This document shows positions 7,910 through 15,425 of a stretch of DNA of 33,850 nucleotides, piece by piece (position 1 is the stretch's first letter; each line of letters starts with the position of its first letter). Source of the DNA: Streptacidiphilus neutrinimicus (lineage in GTDB: Bacteria; Actinomycetota; Actinomycetes; Streptomycetales; Streptomycetaceae); contig NZ_BBPO01000025.1 of the NCBI RefSeq assembly GCF_000787815.1, positions 1 to 33,850 of the forward strand, written 5' to 3'. A program made the translations under genes and the position numbers. The notes beneath the pieces were generated by a model. It ran no database searches. It saw only the letters and a program-made list of their open reading frames with translations, and was not told where the DNA came from.

Positions 7910-8153
7910 GTCGCTCCTGACGGGTGGGGGGGAGGAGGTGACCGCACGGCACCGTAGCCCTGGGGCGGGGTGCGCACAATGAATCGCGCGCACGCCGCAA
8001 TTCAGGGACCGCCACTGCGTCCACCTGGCCGTCGCTGTTTGCGAGCCGGGCCCAGCAGGGCGTTTGGCCGCGTCGGGCGGTCAGGTGTCCGTGTACGACC
8101 TGAAAATAGTCAGCAGGGAAAGACGCCGCCTTGCTGAGGGATTTCCGCCCGTT

Positions 8154-9149
8154 CTAGACCGATGCGGCAAGGTGCGGCCCGGTCGATCCGCGCACCACCA
8201 GCTCCGGTTCGTGCAGCAGCCGCCGGGGGGTCGGTGCGTTGCCGTCGATCTGATTGACCAGCAGCTGCACCGCGGCGCGGGCCATGGCGTCGATCGGCTG
8301 ACGCAGCGTCGTCAGCGGCGGGTCGGTGTAGTTCATGAAAGCGGAGTCGTCGAAGCCGACGGCGGAGAAGTCACGGGGCACGTGCAGGCCGGCCCGGCGG
8401 GCCGCGCGGATCGCGCCGAGGGCGAGGATGTCGCTGCCGCACACCACCGCGGTCGCACCCGCGCGGATCAGGTCCGCAGCCGCGGCTTGGCCGCCCTCGA
8501 AGGAGAAGAGCGCATGGGCGACCAACTGGGCGGAGCCCAGGCCCCGGGCGGCGGCGAGGGTGCGGAACGTCTGCGCCTTGTGCGCGGACGGCGCGTGCTC
8601 GGGTGGGCCGACCAGCAGGCCGATACGGCGGTGGCCCAGCGCGTGCAGGTGCGTGAAGGCCTGTTCGACCGCGGCCGCGTCGTCCGTGGCGACCTGTGGG
8701 AAGCCGGGGTGGTCGACGGCGGCGTTCAGCAGCACGACCGGTACGCCGCGCTCCAGCAGTTGGCGGTGCTCCTCCGAACTGAGGCCCCCGCAGAACACGA
8801 CGCCGGACACCTGCTGGTCCAGCAGCATGGTCACGTACTCCGCCTCGGTCAGACCGCCTGCGGAGCGTGTGCACAGGACCGGGGTGAAGCCGAGCTGCAC
8901 CAGCGCGCCACCGACCGTTTCCGCCAGGGCGGGGAAGATGGGGTTCTGCAGCTCCGGCAGCACCAGGCCGACCAGTCGGGCGCGCACGCCCCGCAGTTGA
9001 GTGGGCCGCTCGTAGCCGAGGACGTCCAGTGCGGTCAGCACGGTCTGCCGGGTGGCGTCCGAGACCCCGGACCTGCCGTTGAGCACCCGGCTGACGGTGG
9101 CCTCGCTGACCCCCACCTTGCGTGCCACCTCGGCGAGTCTGCGCGTCAT
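8154..9149 (-). CDS. LacI-family repressor of the glucan locus, copy 1
   Basis: A 331-residue LacI/GalR-type regulator. The N-terminal helix-turn-helix LAEVARKVGVSEATVSRVLNG (5-25) and hinge (about 45-60, LDVLGYERPTQLRG) are canonical. The periplasmic-binding-protein-like effector domain follows, with GLVLPELQNPIFPALA and the C-terminal DDSAFMNYTDPPLTTLRQP typical of sugar-responsive members. It is about four-fifths identical to the LacI protein at 17115-18191 but lacks a 16-residue insertion present there. The ATG at 9149 has no recognisable Shine-Dalgarno sequence, so the transcript may be leaderless. It is divergent from the transporter operon (254 bp apart), the classical arrangement for local repression relieved by an imported oligosaccharide. 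A weak hairpin TCAGCA/TGCTGA at 8110-8137 lies behind its stop codon. Confidence 0.9.
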   Translation of the reverse strand: MTRRLAEVARKVGVSEATVSRVLNGRSGVSDATRQTVLTALDVLGYERPTQLRGVRARLVGLVLPELQNPIFPALAETVGGALVQLGFTPVLCTRSAGGLTEAEYVTMLLDQQVSGVVFCGGLSSEEHRQLLERGVPVVLLNAAVDHPGFPQVATDDAAAVEQAFTHLHALGHRRIGLLVGPPEHAPSAHKAQTFRTLAAARGLGSAQLVAHALFSFEGGQAAAADLIRAGATAVVCGSDILALGAIRAARRAGLHVPRDFSAVGFDDSAFMNYTDPPLTTLRQPIDAMARAAVQLLVNQIDGNAPTPRRLLHEPELVVRGSTGPHLAASV

Positions 9150-9234
9150 GCGGGCAGCGTGCCACAGCCGATGCCTGATTCTCTACAGCCGATGACGTCC
9201 GAACGACACTCACTTACGGCAGTACGTCCAGGTT

Positions 9235-9260
9235 TTGCGCATATCGGTTTCCCTGTTGCG
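9235..9260. promoter_or_regulatory. Candidate LacI operator region upstream of the transporter operon
   Basis: In the LacI/transporter divergent region TTGCG occurs at 9235-9239 and again at 9256-9260, 21 bp (two helical turns) apart. CATATC (9240-9245) and CCTGTTGCG (9252-9260) recur with almost the same spacing upstream of the second LacI gene (18258-18278). Conservation in both promoters suggests a shared binding site. No perfect palindrome is visible. Confidence 0.4.
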
Positions 9261-9402
9261 GGCGCTCTCACGCCGCCCGTAGCTTGTCCTGCACGCCGGG
9301 CCGAGACCGCCACCCAGCCCCCTGGGTGCGGCCCTGACCAGCCTCAACGCCCACCATCCATCGGGTGATCCCCGCACCCGTTCTCACCTCCAGGGACCGA
9401 AG

Positions 9403-10806
9403 ATGACCGGAACCAGAGCCGCAGGACCGCAGACCGCCACCAGCCTCCGCGCCGCCGCGGCCGTCGCCCTCGCGACCGGCCTCGCGCTCACCGCCACCGC
9501 CTGCGCGAGCTCCGGCGGCGCCGGCAGCGCCGACGCGAACGGCAAGGTGACCATCACCGTCGGTTGCATGCCGCCCACCACCCAGGCCGGGCCCCGCGCC
9601 AACTGGATCGCCGACGTCGCCGCGTTCGAGAAGCTCAACCCGAACATCACCGTCAAGGGCGACGACACCAACCCCTGCGACGACCCGGCCACCTTCAACG
9701 CCAAGCTGGCGAGCGGCAAGATGGACGACGTCTTCTACACCTACTTCACCGACGGAGCCAACGTCGTCGCCTCCGGCCAGGCCGCCGACATCCAGCGGTA
9801 CGCGAGCCAGATCCACGGCCTGTCGGACATCCAGCCCGCCCTGACGAACATCTACCGTCAGGGCGGCAGCACCTCCGGCGACCTCTACGGCATCCCGAAG
9901 GGCAACTACAGCCTCGGTCTGGTCTACAGCAAGACCCTCTTCCAGAAGGCCGGCCTGGACCCGAACAAGCCGCCGACCACCTGGGACGAGGTCGAGGCCG
10001 ACGCCATCGCCATCACCAAGCTGGGCGGCGGCGACGTCGGCTACGCCGACTACAGTGCCGCGAACACCGGTGGCTGGCACTTCACCGCCGAGCTCTACTC
10101 CCGCGGCGGCACCATGGTCACCCCCGACGGCAAGTCCGCGAACTTCGACGACGCCAACGGCCTGGCGGTGCTGCAGTTCCTGCACAAGCTGCGGTTCACT
10201 GACAACGTCATGGGCACCAAGCAGGGCCTGCAGTACAACGACCTGCTCCAGATGATGGCTTCGGGCAAGCTCGGCATGTACGTGGGCGACCCGGTCACCC
10301 TGACCACCATCCACGACCAGTACAACGTCCCCTACGACACCATGGCCGTCGGCCCGATGCCCGGCGAGCAGGCCACCCTGGTCGGCGGCGACGGCTACAT
10401 GTTCAACAAGAAGGACACCCCGGCCCAGATCCAGGCCGGCATCAAGTGGGTCAACTACGAGTTCCTCACCTCCGGCCAGGGCCTGAACTTCAACTACCCG
10501 CGCCGTGCCCAGCAGAAGGAGCCCGTCGGCCTGCCCGAGCCGGACCTGTGGACCGGCGCGACCGCCTCCGCCGACGCCGCCGCGATGGCCAAGTACGCCA
10601 ACCTGCCGGTGCAGAACTTCTCCGCCTACGTCGCCGCCCTGCCGACCATGAAGCTGCTGGTCGAGCCCCCGCAGGCACAGGCGCTCTACGCGCAGGGCGA
10701 CAAGGCCATGAACTCCGTGCTGACCGACCCGAACGCGGACCCGCAGAAGCTCCTGGACACCTTCAAGGCCGCCGCGAACACCATCCTGGCCAACGCCCAG
10801 CAGTAA
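9403..10806 (+). CDS. CUT1 sugar ABC transporter, substrate-binding lipoprotein
   Basis: A 467-residue extracellular solute-binding protein, family 1. A lipoprotein signal peptide ends at a lipobox-like LTATAC with Cys34 as the lipidation site. Mature features include TITVGCMPPTT, a D-V-F-Y-T-Y-F strand, YGIPKGNYSLGLVYSKTLFQKAGLDP (typical of maltose-type binding proteins, hinge and ligand region) and PTTWDEVEADA. The start ATG 9403 is preceded by AGGGA. It heads a co-directional operon: binding protein, two permeases, secreted GH87 enzyme, GH13 enzyme. The expected role is capture of glucan-derived oligosaccharides outside the membrane. Its ligand is inferred from the two neighbouring GH87 genes. 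After the stop codon a 10-bp palindrome CGTCCGGACG lies in the 31-bp gap before the permease. Confidence 0.92.
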   Translation: MTGTRAAGPQTATSLRAAAAVALATGLALTATACASSGGAGSADANGKVTITVGCMPPTTQAGPRANWIADVAAFEKLNPNITVKGDDTNPCDDPATFNAKLASGKMDDVFYTYFTDGANVVASGQAADIQRYASQIHGLSDIQPALTNIYRQGGSTSGDLYGIPKGNYSLGLVYSKTLFQKAGLDPNKPPTTWDEVEADAIAITKLGGGDVGYADYSAANTGGWHFTAELYSRGGTMVTPDGKSANFDDANGLAVLQFLHKLRFTDNVMGTKQGLQYNDLLQMMASGKLGMYVGDPVTLTTIHDQYNVPYDTMAVGPMPGEQATLVGGDGYMFNKKDTPAQIQAGIKWVNYEFLTSGQGLNFNYPRRAQQKEPVGLPEPDLWTGATASADAAAMAKYANLPVQNFSAYVAALPTMKLLVEPPQAQALYAQGDKAMNSVLTDPNADPQKLLDTFKAAANTILANAQQ

Positions 10807-10837
10807 CCGTCCGGACGAGACGAGAGCCCCACCCGAG

Positions 10838-11782
10838 ATGGCGACGATCAACCTGACCCGAGCGGTAGCCCGCGACCTGCGGGCCGCCGAACCCGCCCGG
10901 CGCGGCGGCCTGCGCCGCCGACTGCGGCGCAACGCCACCGCCTACCTGTTCCTGGCCGGCGCGATCCTCTGTTTCGCGGTGTTCTCCTGGTACCCCATGA
11001 TCCGCGAGGTGGTCATGAGCTTCCAGTACACCAACTTCGCGGGGGAGACCAAGTGGGTGGGGCTGCGCAACTACCAACGCGTCCTGCACGACCCGGACTT
11101 CTGGAGCGCCTGGCGCACCACCGGCCTGTTCACCCTGTTCGCCGTCGTCGTCGGCTACGCCGTGCCGTTCGCCCTCGCGGTCGTGCTGAACGAGATCCGG
11201 CACGCCCGGTCCTACTTCCGGCTGCTGGTCTACCTGCCCGTCATGATGCCTCCGGTGGCCGCCGCGTTCCTGTGGAAGTGGTTCTACACCCCGGACGACA
11301 CCGGCCTGTTCAACGCCGCCCTGCACGCCGTCGGCCTCCCGAGCGTGCAGTGGCTGCAGTCCTCGCACACCCTCGCCGTGCTCTGCCTGGTCCTCTTCTC
11401 CACCTGGATCAACATGGGCGGCACCGTGCTGGTCTACCTCGCCTCCCTCCAGGGCATCCCCGGCGAGCTCTACGAGGCCGCCGAACTCGACGGGGCCGGA
11501 CTGCTGCGCCGGGTCTGGCACGTGACGGTGCCGCAGACCCGGCTGATCCTCTCGATGATGCTGCTGCTCCAGATCGTCGGCACCATGCAGGTCTTCCTGG
11601 AGCCCTACGTCATCACCGGCTCCGCCAACGACACCACCAGCGTCGTCTACCTGATCTACCAGTACGCGTTCAACTACAACAACTACGGCAGCGGCGCCGC
11701 GCTCGGCGTGCTGCTGCTCCTCGTCCTGATCGCCTTCGCCGGCGGCTACCTGTGGCTGAGCCGCCGCGCCGAGCAGGAGTAG
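10838..11782 (+). CDS. CUT1 sugar ABC transporter permease, MalF-like
   Basis: A 314-residue integral membrane protein. A basic cytoplasmic N-terminus (to about residue 30) is followed by six hydrophobic segments. The first is AYLFLAGAILCFAVFSWYPM. The ABC-permease EAA loop is clear: Y212-EAAELDGAG-LLRRVWHVTVP, which contacts the ATPase. VVMSFQYTNF and KWVGLRNYQRVLHDP are typical of MalF/UgpA-type subunits of sugar importers. It lies 31 bp behind the binding-protein gene and 5 bp before the second permease, so it is surely co-transcribed. No ATPase gene is present in the operon. In streptomycetes a shared MsiK-type ATPase commonly serves such importers. Confidence 0.93.
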   Translation: MATINLTRAVARDLRAAEPARRGGLRRRLRRNATAYLFLAGAILCFAVFSWYPMIREVVMSFQYTNFAGETKWVGLRNYQRVLHDPDFWSAWRTTGLFTLFAVVVGYAVPFALAVVLNEIRHARSYFRLLVYLPVMMPPVAAAFLWKWFYTPDDTGLFNAALHAVGLPSVQWLQSSHTLAVLCLVLFSTWINMGGTVLVYLASLQGIPGELYEAAELDGAGLLRRVWHVTVPQTRLILSMMLLLQIVGTMQVFLEPYVITGSANDTTSVVYLIYQYAFNYNNYGSGAALGVLLLLVLIAFAGGYLWLSRRAEQE

Positions 11783-11787
11783 GCCCG

Positions 11788-12678
11788 ATGTCCGCTTCCG
11801 TCACCCCGACGCGTACCCTCATCTCCCAGGCCCAGCTGGCCCGCCCGTTCGGCCGGGCCGCCTACTGGACGGTGTTCTGGGTCCTGGTCGCGCTGTTCGC
11901 CCTCGCCTTCCTCTTCCCGCTGTACTGGATGGTCAGCGGTGGGCTGAAGACTCCTCAGCAGATCATCCAGACACCGCCCTCGCTGCTGCCGACCTCCCCG
12001 TCGGTCACGAACTACGCGACCGCCTGGCGCGACCTGGACCTGGGCCGGCTGATCTTGAACACCACCCTCTACGCCTTCGGCGCGCTGGCCTTCCAGCTGG
12101 TCTTCGACGTGGCCGCCGCCTACGCGCTGTCCAAGCTGCGACCGGTCTTCGGCAACGGTGTGCTCTTCGCGATGCTGGCGACGCTGATGATCCCGACGAC
12201 CGTCATCGTCCTCCCCGCCTACCTGACCGCCAACGACCTGCCGTTCACCCACTGGAGCCTGCTCAACACCCCCTGGGCGATCTGGCTGCCCTCCGTCGCC
12301 AACGCTTTCAACATCTTCCTGCTGAAGCGCTTCTTCGACTCCATCCCCACCGAGCTGTTGGCCGCCGCGGCGATCGACGGCGCAGGGCCGCTGCGCACCC
12401 TGTGGTCGGTCGTGCTGCCGATGTCCCGGCCGATCCTCGGCGTCGTCTCCATCTTCGCCGTGGTCGGAGTCTGGAAGGACTTCCTGTGGCCACTGCTGGT
12501 GCTCACCGACACCTCCGCGCAGACGGTCAACGTCGGGATCAACCAGCTCCACGTCGGCGTCCCCGAGAACGTCTTCGTCGCCGCGCTCGCCATCGCCAGC
12601 GTGCCGACCATCGTGTTCTTCCTTTTCTTCCAGCGCAACATCATGGCCGGACTCACCGCCGGCGCGATGAAGGGCTGA
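11788..12678 (+). CDS. CUT1 sugar ABC transporter permease, MalG-like
   Basis: A 296-residue integral membrane protein. The start ATG 11788 is 5 bp after the previous stop, with AGGAG at 11775-11779 inside the preceding coding end. It has the MalG-type N-terminal segment (ALFALAFLFPLYWMVSGGLK), the PxxWxNYxxxW-like region (TSPSVTNYATAWRD) and NTTLYAFGALAFQLVFDV. The EAA loop reads LLAAAAIDGAGPLRTLWSVVLP with the Glu replaced. The C-terminus QRNIMAGLTAGAMKG is characteristic of MalG-like subunits. It pairs with the upstream MalF-like permease to form the membrane channel. The following GH87 gene starts 32 bp downstream in the same operon. Confidence 0.93.
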   Translation: MSASVTPTRTLISQAQLARPFGRAAYWTVFWVLVALFALAFLFPLYWMVSGGLKTPQQIIQTPPSLLPTSPSVTNYATAWRDLDLGRLILNTTLYAFGALAFQLVFDVAAAYALSKLRPVFGNGVLFAMLATLMIPTTVIVLPAYLTANDLPFTHWSLLNTPWAIWLPSVANAFNIFLLKRFFDSIPTELLAAAAIDGAGPLRTLWSVVLPMSRPILGVVSIFAVVGVWKDFLWPLLVLTDTSAQTVNVGINQLHVGVPENVFVAALAIASVPTIVFFLFFQRNIMAGLTAGAMKG

Positions 12679-12710
12679 CACCCCGCCTCCCACTCCCCGG
12701 AGCCGCATCC

Positions 12711-15335
12711 ATGACCCCCCGCAGCGCCGCGCGTCCGCGGCGCAGAACCGACCTGCCCGCGCTGGCCGCGCTCCTGCTGGCCGCCCCGCTGATCGCGCTG
12801 CCCACCGGCCCCGCCCACGCCGACACGCCGATTCCTCGCCAACCGGCGGGTGCTGACGTCTCGTTCACCGAGGACAACGCCGCCACCAGTCCGCACGCCC
12901 GTACCAACGGCGCCGTGCTCGGTCCTGACTACCGCTACGGCAGCCTCGCCAGCGAGGCGACGGGCCGCACCGCCGTCCAACTCGTCGGCCGGGGACGGTA
13001 TGTGAGCTTCACCCTCACCCGCCCGGCCAACGCTGTCGACTTCCACTACGCCCTGCCGGACTCGCTCCACGGCGGCGGCATCAACGCCCCGCTGGAGCTC
13101 TACGTCGACGGCAGGGCCGAGGCCGCCCTCACGTTGACCTCCCAGTTCAGCTGGCTCTACGGCACCTACCCGTTCAGCAACAACCCGTCGGTGGGCAAGC
13201 CCGACGGCCAGGTGCCGCACGACTTCTACAACGACGTCCGCTACCGCTTCGGTCGCACGCTGCCCGCCGGGACGGTCGTCAAGCTCCAGGTCGACGCGGG
13301 CGACAACGCGCCCTGGTACGTCGTCAACACCGCCGACTTCGAACAGGCGCCAGCCCCGGCCGCCAAGCCCGACGGCTACCTCGACGCCACCGCCTACGGC
13401 GTCGACGCCACCGGCGCGACCGACACCACCGCCGCACTCCAGCACGCCGTCGACGCCGCCTCCGCCGCCGGCCGCGGCCTCTACCTGCCGGCCGGCACCT
13501 ACACCCTCAGCGCCCCGCTGAACGTCGACCAGGTGACCATCGCCGGAGCGGGGGAGTGGTACACCGTCCTGACCGGCCACAACGTCTCCTTCGCGGGAAA
13601 ACAGAACCCGCCCAGCAGCCACGTGGACATCTCCGACCTGGCGATCTTCGGCAACGTCGACGTCCGCGACGACAGCAACAGCGCCGACACCGGCTTCAAC
13701 GGCGGCTTCAGCGACTCGAGGATCTCCCACGTGTGGATCCAGAACGAGAAGGTAGGCGCCTGGATCATCGGACCCAGCACGAACCTGACGCTCGACCACC
13801 TGCGCATCCAGGACACCACCGCCGACGGGGTCAACCTCAACGCCGCCGACGGCCCCGTCACCCACGCCCTGATCACCCAGAACTTCCTGCGCAACACCCA
13901 GGACGACGGCCTCGCCCTGTGGTCGGAGAACTACGGCGACACCGCGGACGCCCTCGTCCGCAACACCGTCGACTCACCCGGCCTGGCCAACAACATCGGC
14001 GTCTACGGCGCGGGCGCAGACGACGTCATCGCCGGCAACCTGCTCCAGGACACCGTCACCCGAGGCGGCGGCATCGGCATCGGGCAGCGTTTCGGCTCCG
14101 TCCCGATGAGCGGACCGCTGGCCGTCACCGGCAACACCCTGGTGCGCACCGGCCAGTGGGACCCGGGCTGGGACTACGGCGTCGGCGCGATCTGGTTCGA
14201 CCCGCAGCAGGGTTCCATGACCGCACCCGTCGAGATCCGCGGCAACGACATCGTCGACAGCCCGTACTCCGCGTTCATGTTCCAGAACTCGGCCGCCTAC
14301 ACCGGCGCCGCCGTGACCACCCCGCCGAGCGGCGGCAACGCCGTCACCAACGTGACGATCGACGACAACCGCGTCAGCGGTGTCGGCTCCTACGTCTTCC
14401 AGGACCAGGCACCAGGCGCGGTGACCGTCTCCGGCCTGCACGCGGACGGTGTCGGGATCGCGGGCGTCTTCAGTTGCGGCGCGGGCTTCGCGCTGAAGGA
14501 CGCGGGCGGCGACTCCGGCTGGAAGCACGCCCCGGTCTGCGGAATGCCCGCCCGCTCGGCGCTGTGGGCCTACCCCGGCAGCACCACCTTCGAGGCCGCC
14601 ACCACCGGGCAGGCCACCCCGGCGCAGAAGGTCGTCGTGGCGAACACCGGCGCGACCTCCGCCACGCTCGGCCAGGTCACAGCGAGCCCCGGGTTCTCCG
14701 TCGCGCCGGACCCGGCTCACCCCTGCGGCGCCACGCTCGACGCGGCCGACCCGACCGACCCGGCCACCTGGTGCGTCCTCGACGTCACCTTCACCCCGCA
14801 GCACGACGGCCTCACCCGGGGCGCACTCACGCTCCAGGCCACCGGCGGCGGAAAGCCCACCGCCGTCCAGTTGGTCGGCAGTACCGACCCGCTCGGGGGC
14901 GACGGCGGCGTCGCCCCGCCCAGCAACCTCGCCCTCGGCGCCACCCTCACCGCCAGCAGCGCTCTGCCGGGCTTCCCCGCCACCAACGCGAACGACGACA
15001 ACAGCGGCTCCTACTGGGAGAGCCAGGACGGCTCCGCCTTCCCGCAGTCCCTCACCGCCGACCTCGGCACCGCCCAGCAGGAGCGCAGCGTCGTGCTGAC
15101 CCTGCCGCCCAACTGGGGAGCCCGCACCCAGACGCTCGCCGTCCTCGGCTCCACGGACGGCAGCACCTGGACCACACTCGTACCCGCCGCCGACCACGTC
15201 TTCGACCCGGCGAGCGCCGACACCGTCACGCTGACGCTGCCCGTCGGCACGAACGAGCGCTATCTCCAGGTCGTCGTCGCCGGCAACACCGGCTGGCCCG
15301 CCGCCCAGCTGTCCGAGTTTGAGATCTTCGACTGA
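12711..15335 (+). CDS. Second secreted GH87-type glucanase with C-terminal Ig-like and discoidin (F5/8C) domains
   Basis: An 874-residue secreted enzyme. The start ATG 12711 follows GGAG at 12699-12702. The signal peptide covers residues 1-37 (cleavage after AHA). Residues about 50-212 are the same beta-sandwich as in the first GH87 enzyme (SEATGRTAVQL, SFTLTRPANAV, TSQFSWLYG, LPAGTVVKLQVDA). Residues about 222-600 form the right-handed beta-helix. Asp372 (TADGVN) and Asp398-Asp399 (NTQDDGLALW) correspond to the GH87 catalytic aspartates, here 26 rather than 23 residues apart. Then comes a choice-of-anchor-D-like Ig domain (about 615-725) and a discoidin/CBM32-like domain (about 736-874, SNLALGATLTASS...YWES...SLTADLGT...ERYLQVVV). 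It has no CBM35 modules. Being in the transport operon, it is likely co-induced with uptake. The different accessory domains suggest a different target or position on the polymer. Confidence 0.8.
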   Translation: MTPRSAARPRRRTDLPALAALLLAAPLIALPTGPAHADTPIPRQPAGADVSFTEDNAATSPHARTNGAVLGPDYRYGSLASEATGRTAVQLVGRGRYVSFTLTRPANAVDFHYALPDSLHGGGINAPLELYVDGRAEAALTLTSQFSWLYGTYPFSNNPSVGKPDGQVPHDFYNDVRYRFGRTLPAGTVVKLQVDAGDNAPWYVVNTADFEQAPAPAAKPDGYLDATAYGVDATGATDTTAALQHAVDAASAAGRGLYLPAGTYTLSAPLNVDQVTIAGAGEWYTVLTGHNVSFAGKQNPPSSHVDISDLAIFGNVDVRDDSNSADTGFNGGFSDSRISHVWIQNEKVGAWIIGPSTNLTLDHLRIQDTTADGVNLNAADGPVTHALITQNFLRNTQDDGLALWSENYGDTADALVRNTVDSPGLANNIGVYGAGADDVIAGNLLQDTVTRGGGIGIGQRFGSVPMSGPLAVTGNTLVRTGQWDPGWDYGVGAIWFDPQQGSMTAPVEIRGNDIVDSPYSAFMFQNSAAYTGAAVTTPPSGGNAVTNVTIDDNRVSGVGSYVFQDQAPGAVTVSGLHADGVGIAGVFSCGAGFALKDAGGDSGWKHAPVCGMPARSALWAYPGSTTFEAATTGQATPAQKVVVANTGATSATLGQVTASPGFSVAPDPAHPCGATLDAADPTDPATWCVLDVTFTPQHDGLTRGALTLQATGGGKPTAVQLVGSTDPLGGDGGVAPPSNLALGATLTASSALPGFPATNANDDNSGSYWESQDGSAFPQSLTADLGTAQQERSVVLTLPPNWGARTQTLAVLGSTDGSTWTTLVPAADHVFDPASADTVTLTLPVGTNERYLQVVVAGNTGWPAAQLSEFEIFD

Positions 15336-15354
15336 CCCTCCCGTGATCCGGTGT

Positions 15355-15386
15355 CCGGGAGCGCGGACCTGACCCCGCGCTCCCGG
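15355..15386 (+). terminator. Intra-operon hairpin between the GH87 and GH13 genes
   Basis: A perfect 12-bp stem CCGGGAGCGCGG (15355-15366) pairs with 15375-15386 around an 8-base loop, 19 bp after the GH87 stop. The GH13 gene starts 39 bp later with its own strong ribosome site, so the hairpin may attenuate transcription or protect the upstream mRNA. Confidence 0.6.
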
Positions 15387-15425
15387 GCGCCCACCCATCG
15401 ACAACTGCGCAAGGAGCACCCATCC

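Noticed and set aside
5561-7957. Long plus-strand open frame (798 codons) antisense to the first GH87 gene
   Set aside because: Its translation is Val/Gly/Ala/Arg-rich without any domain. It mirrors the codon bias of the minus-strand GH87 gene, which has signal peptide, modules and ribosome site.
7971-7992. TGCGC-N12-GCGCA inverted repeat upstream of the first GH87 gene as a LacI operator
   Set aside because: The half-sites are short and do not match the TTGCA/TTGCG elements near the two LacI genes, so there is too little to call an operator.
4937-15335. Pectate lyase interpretation of the two large beta-helix enzymes
   Set aside because: The start of the helix resembles Pectate_lyase_3, but the ADG...GDD/QDD aspartate pattern, the shared beta-sandwich and the surrounding sugar importer and GH13 enzyme fit GH87 alpha-glucanases better.
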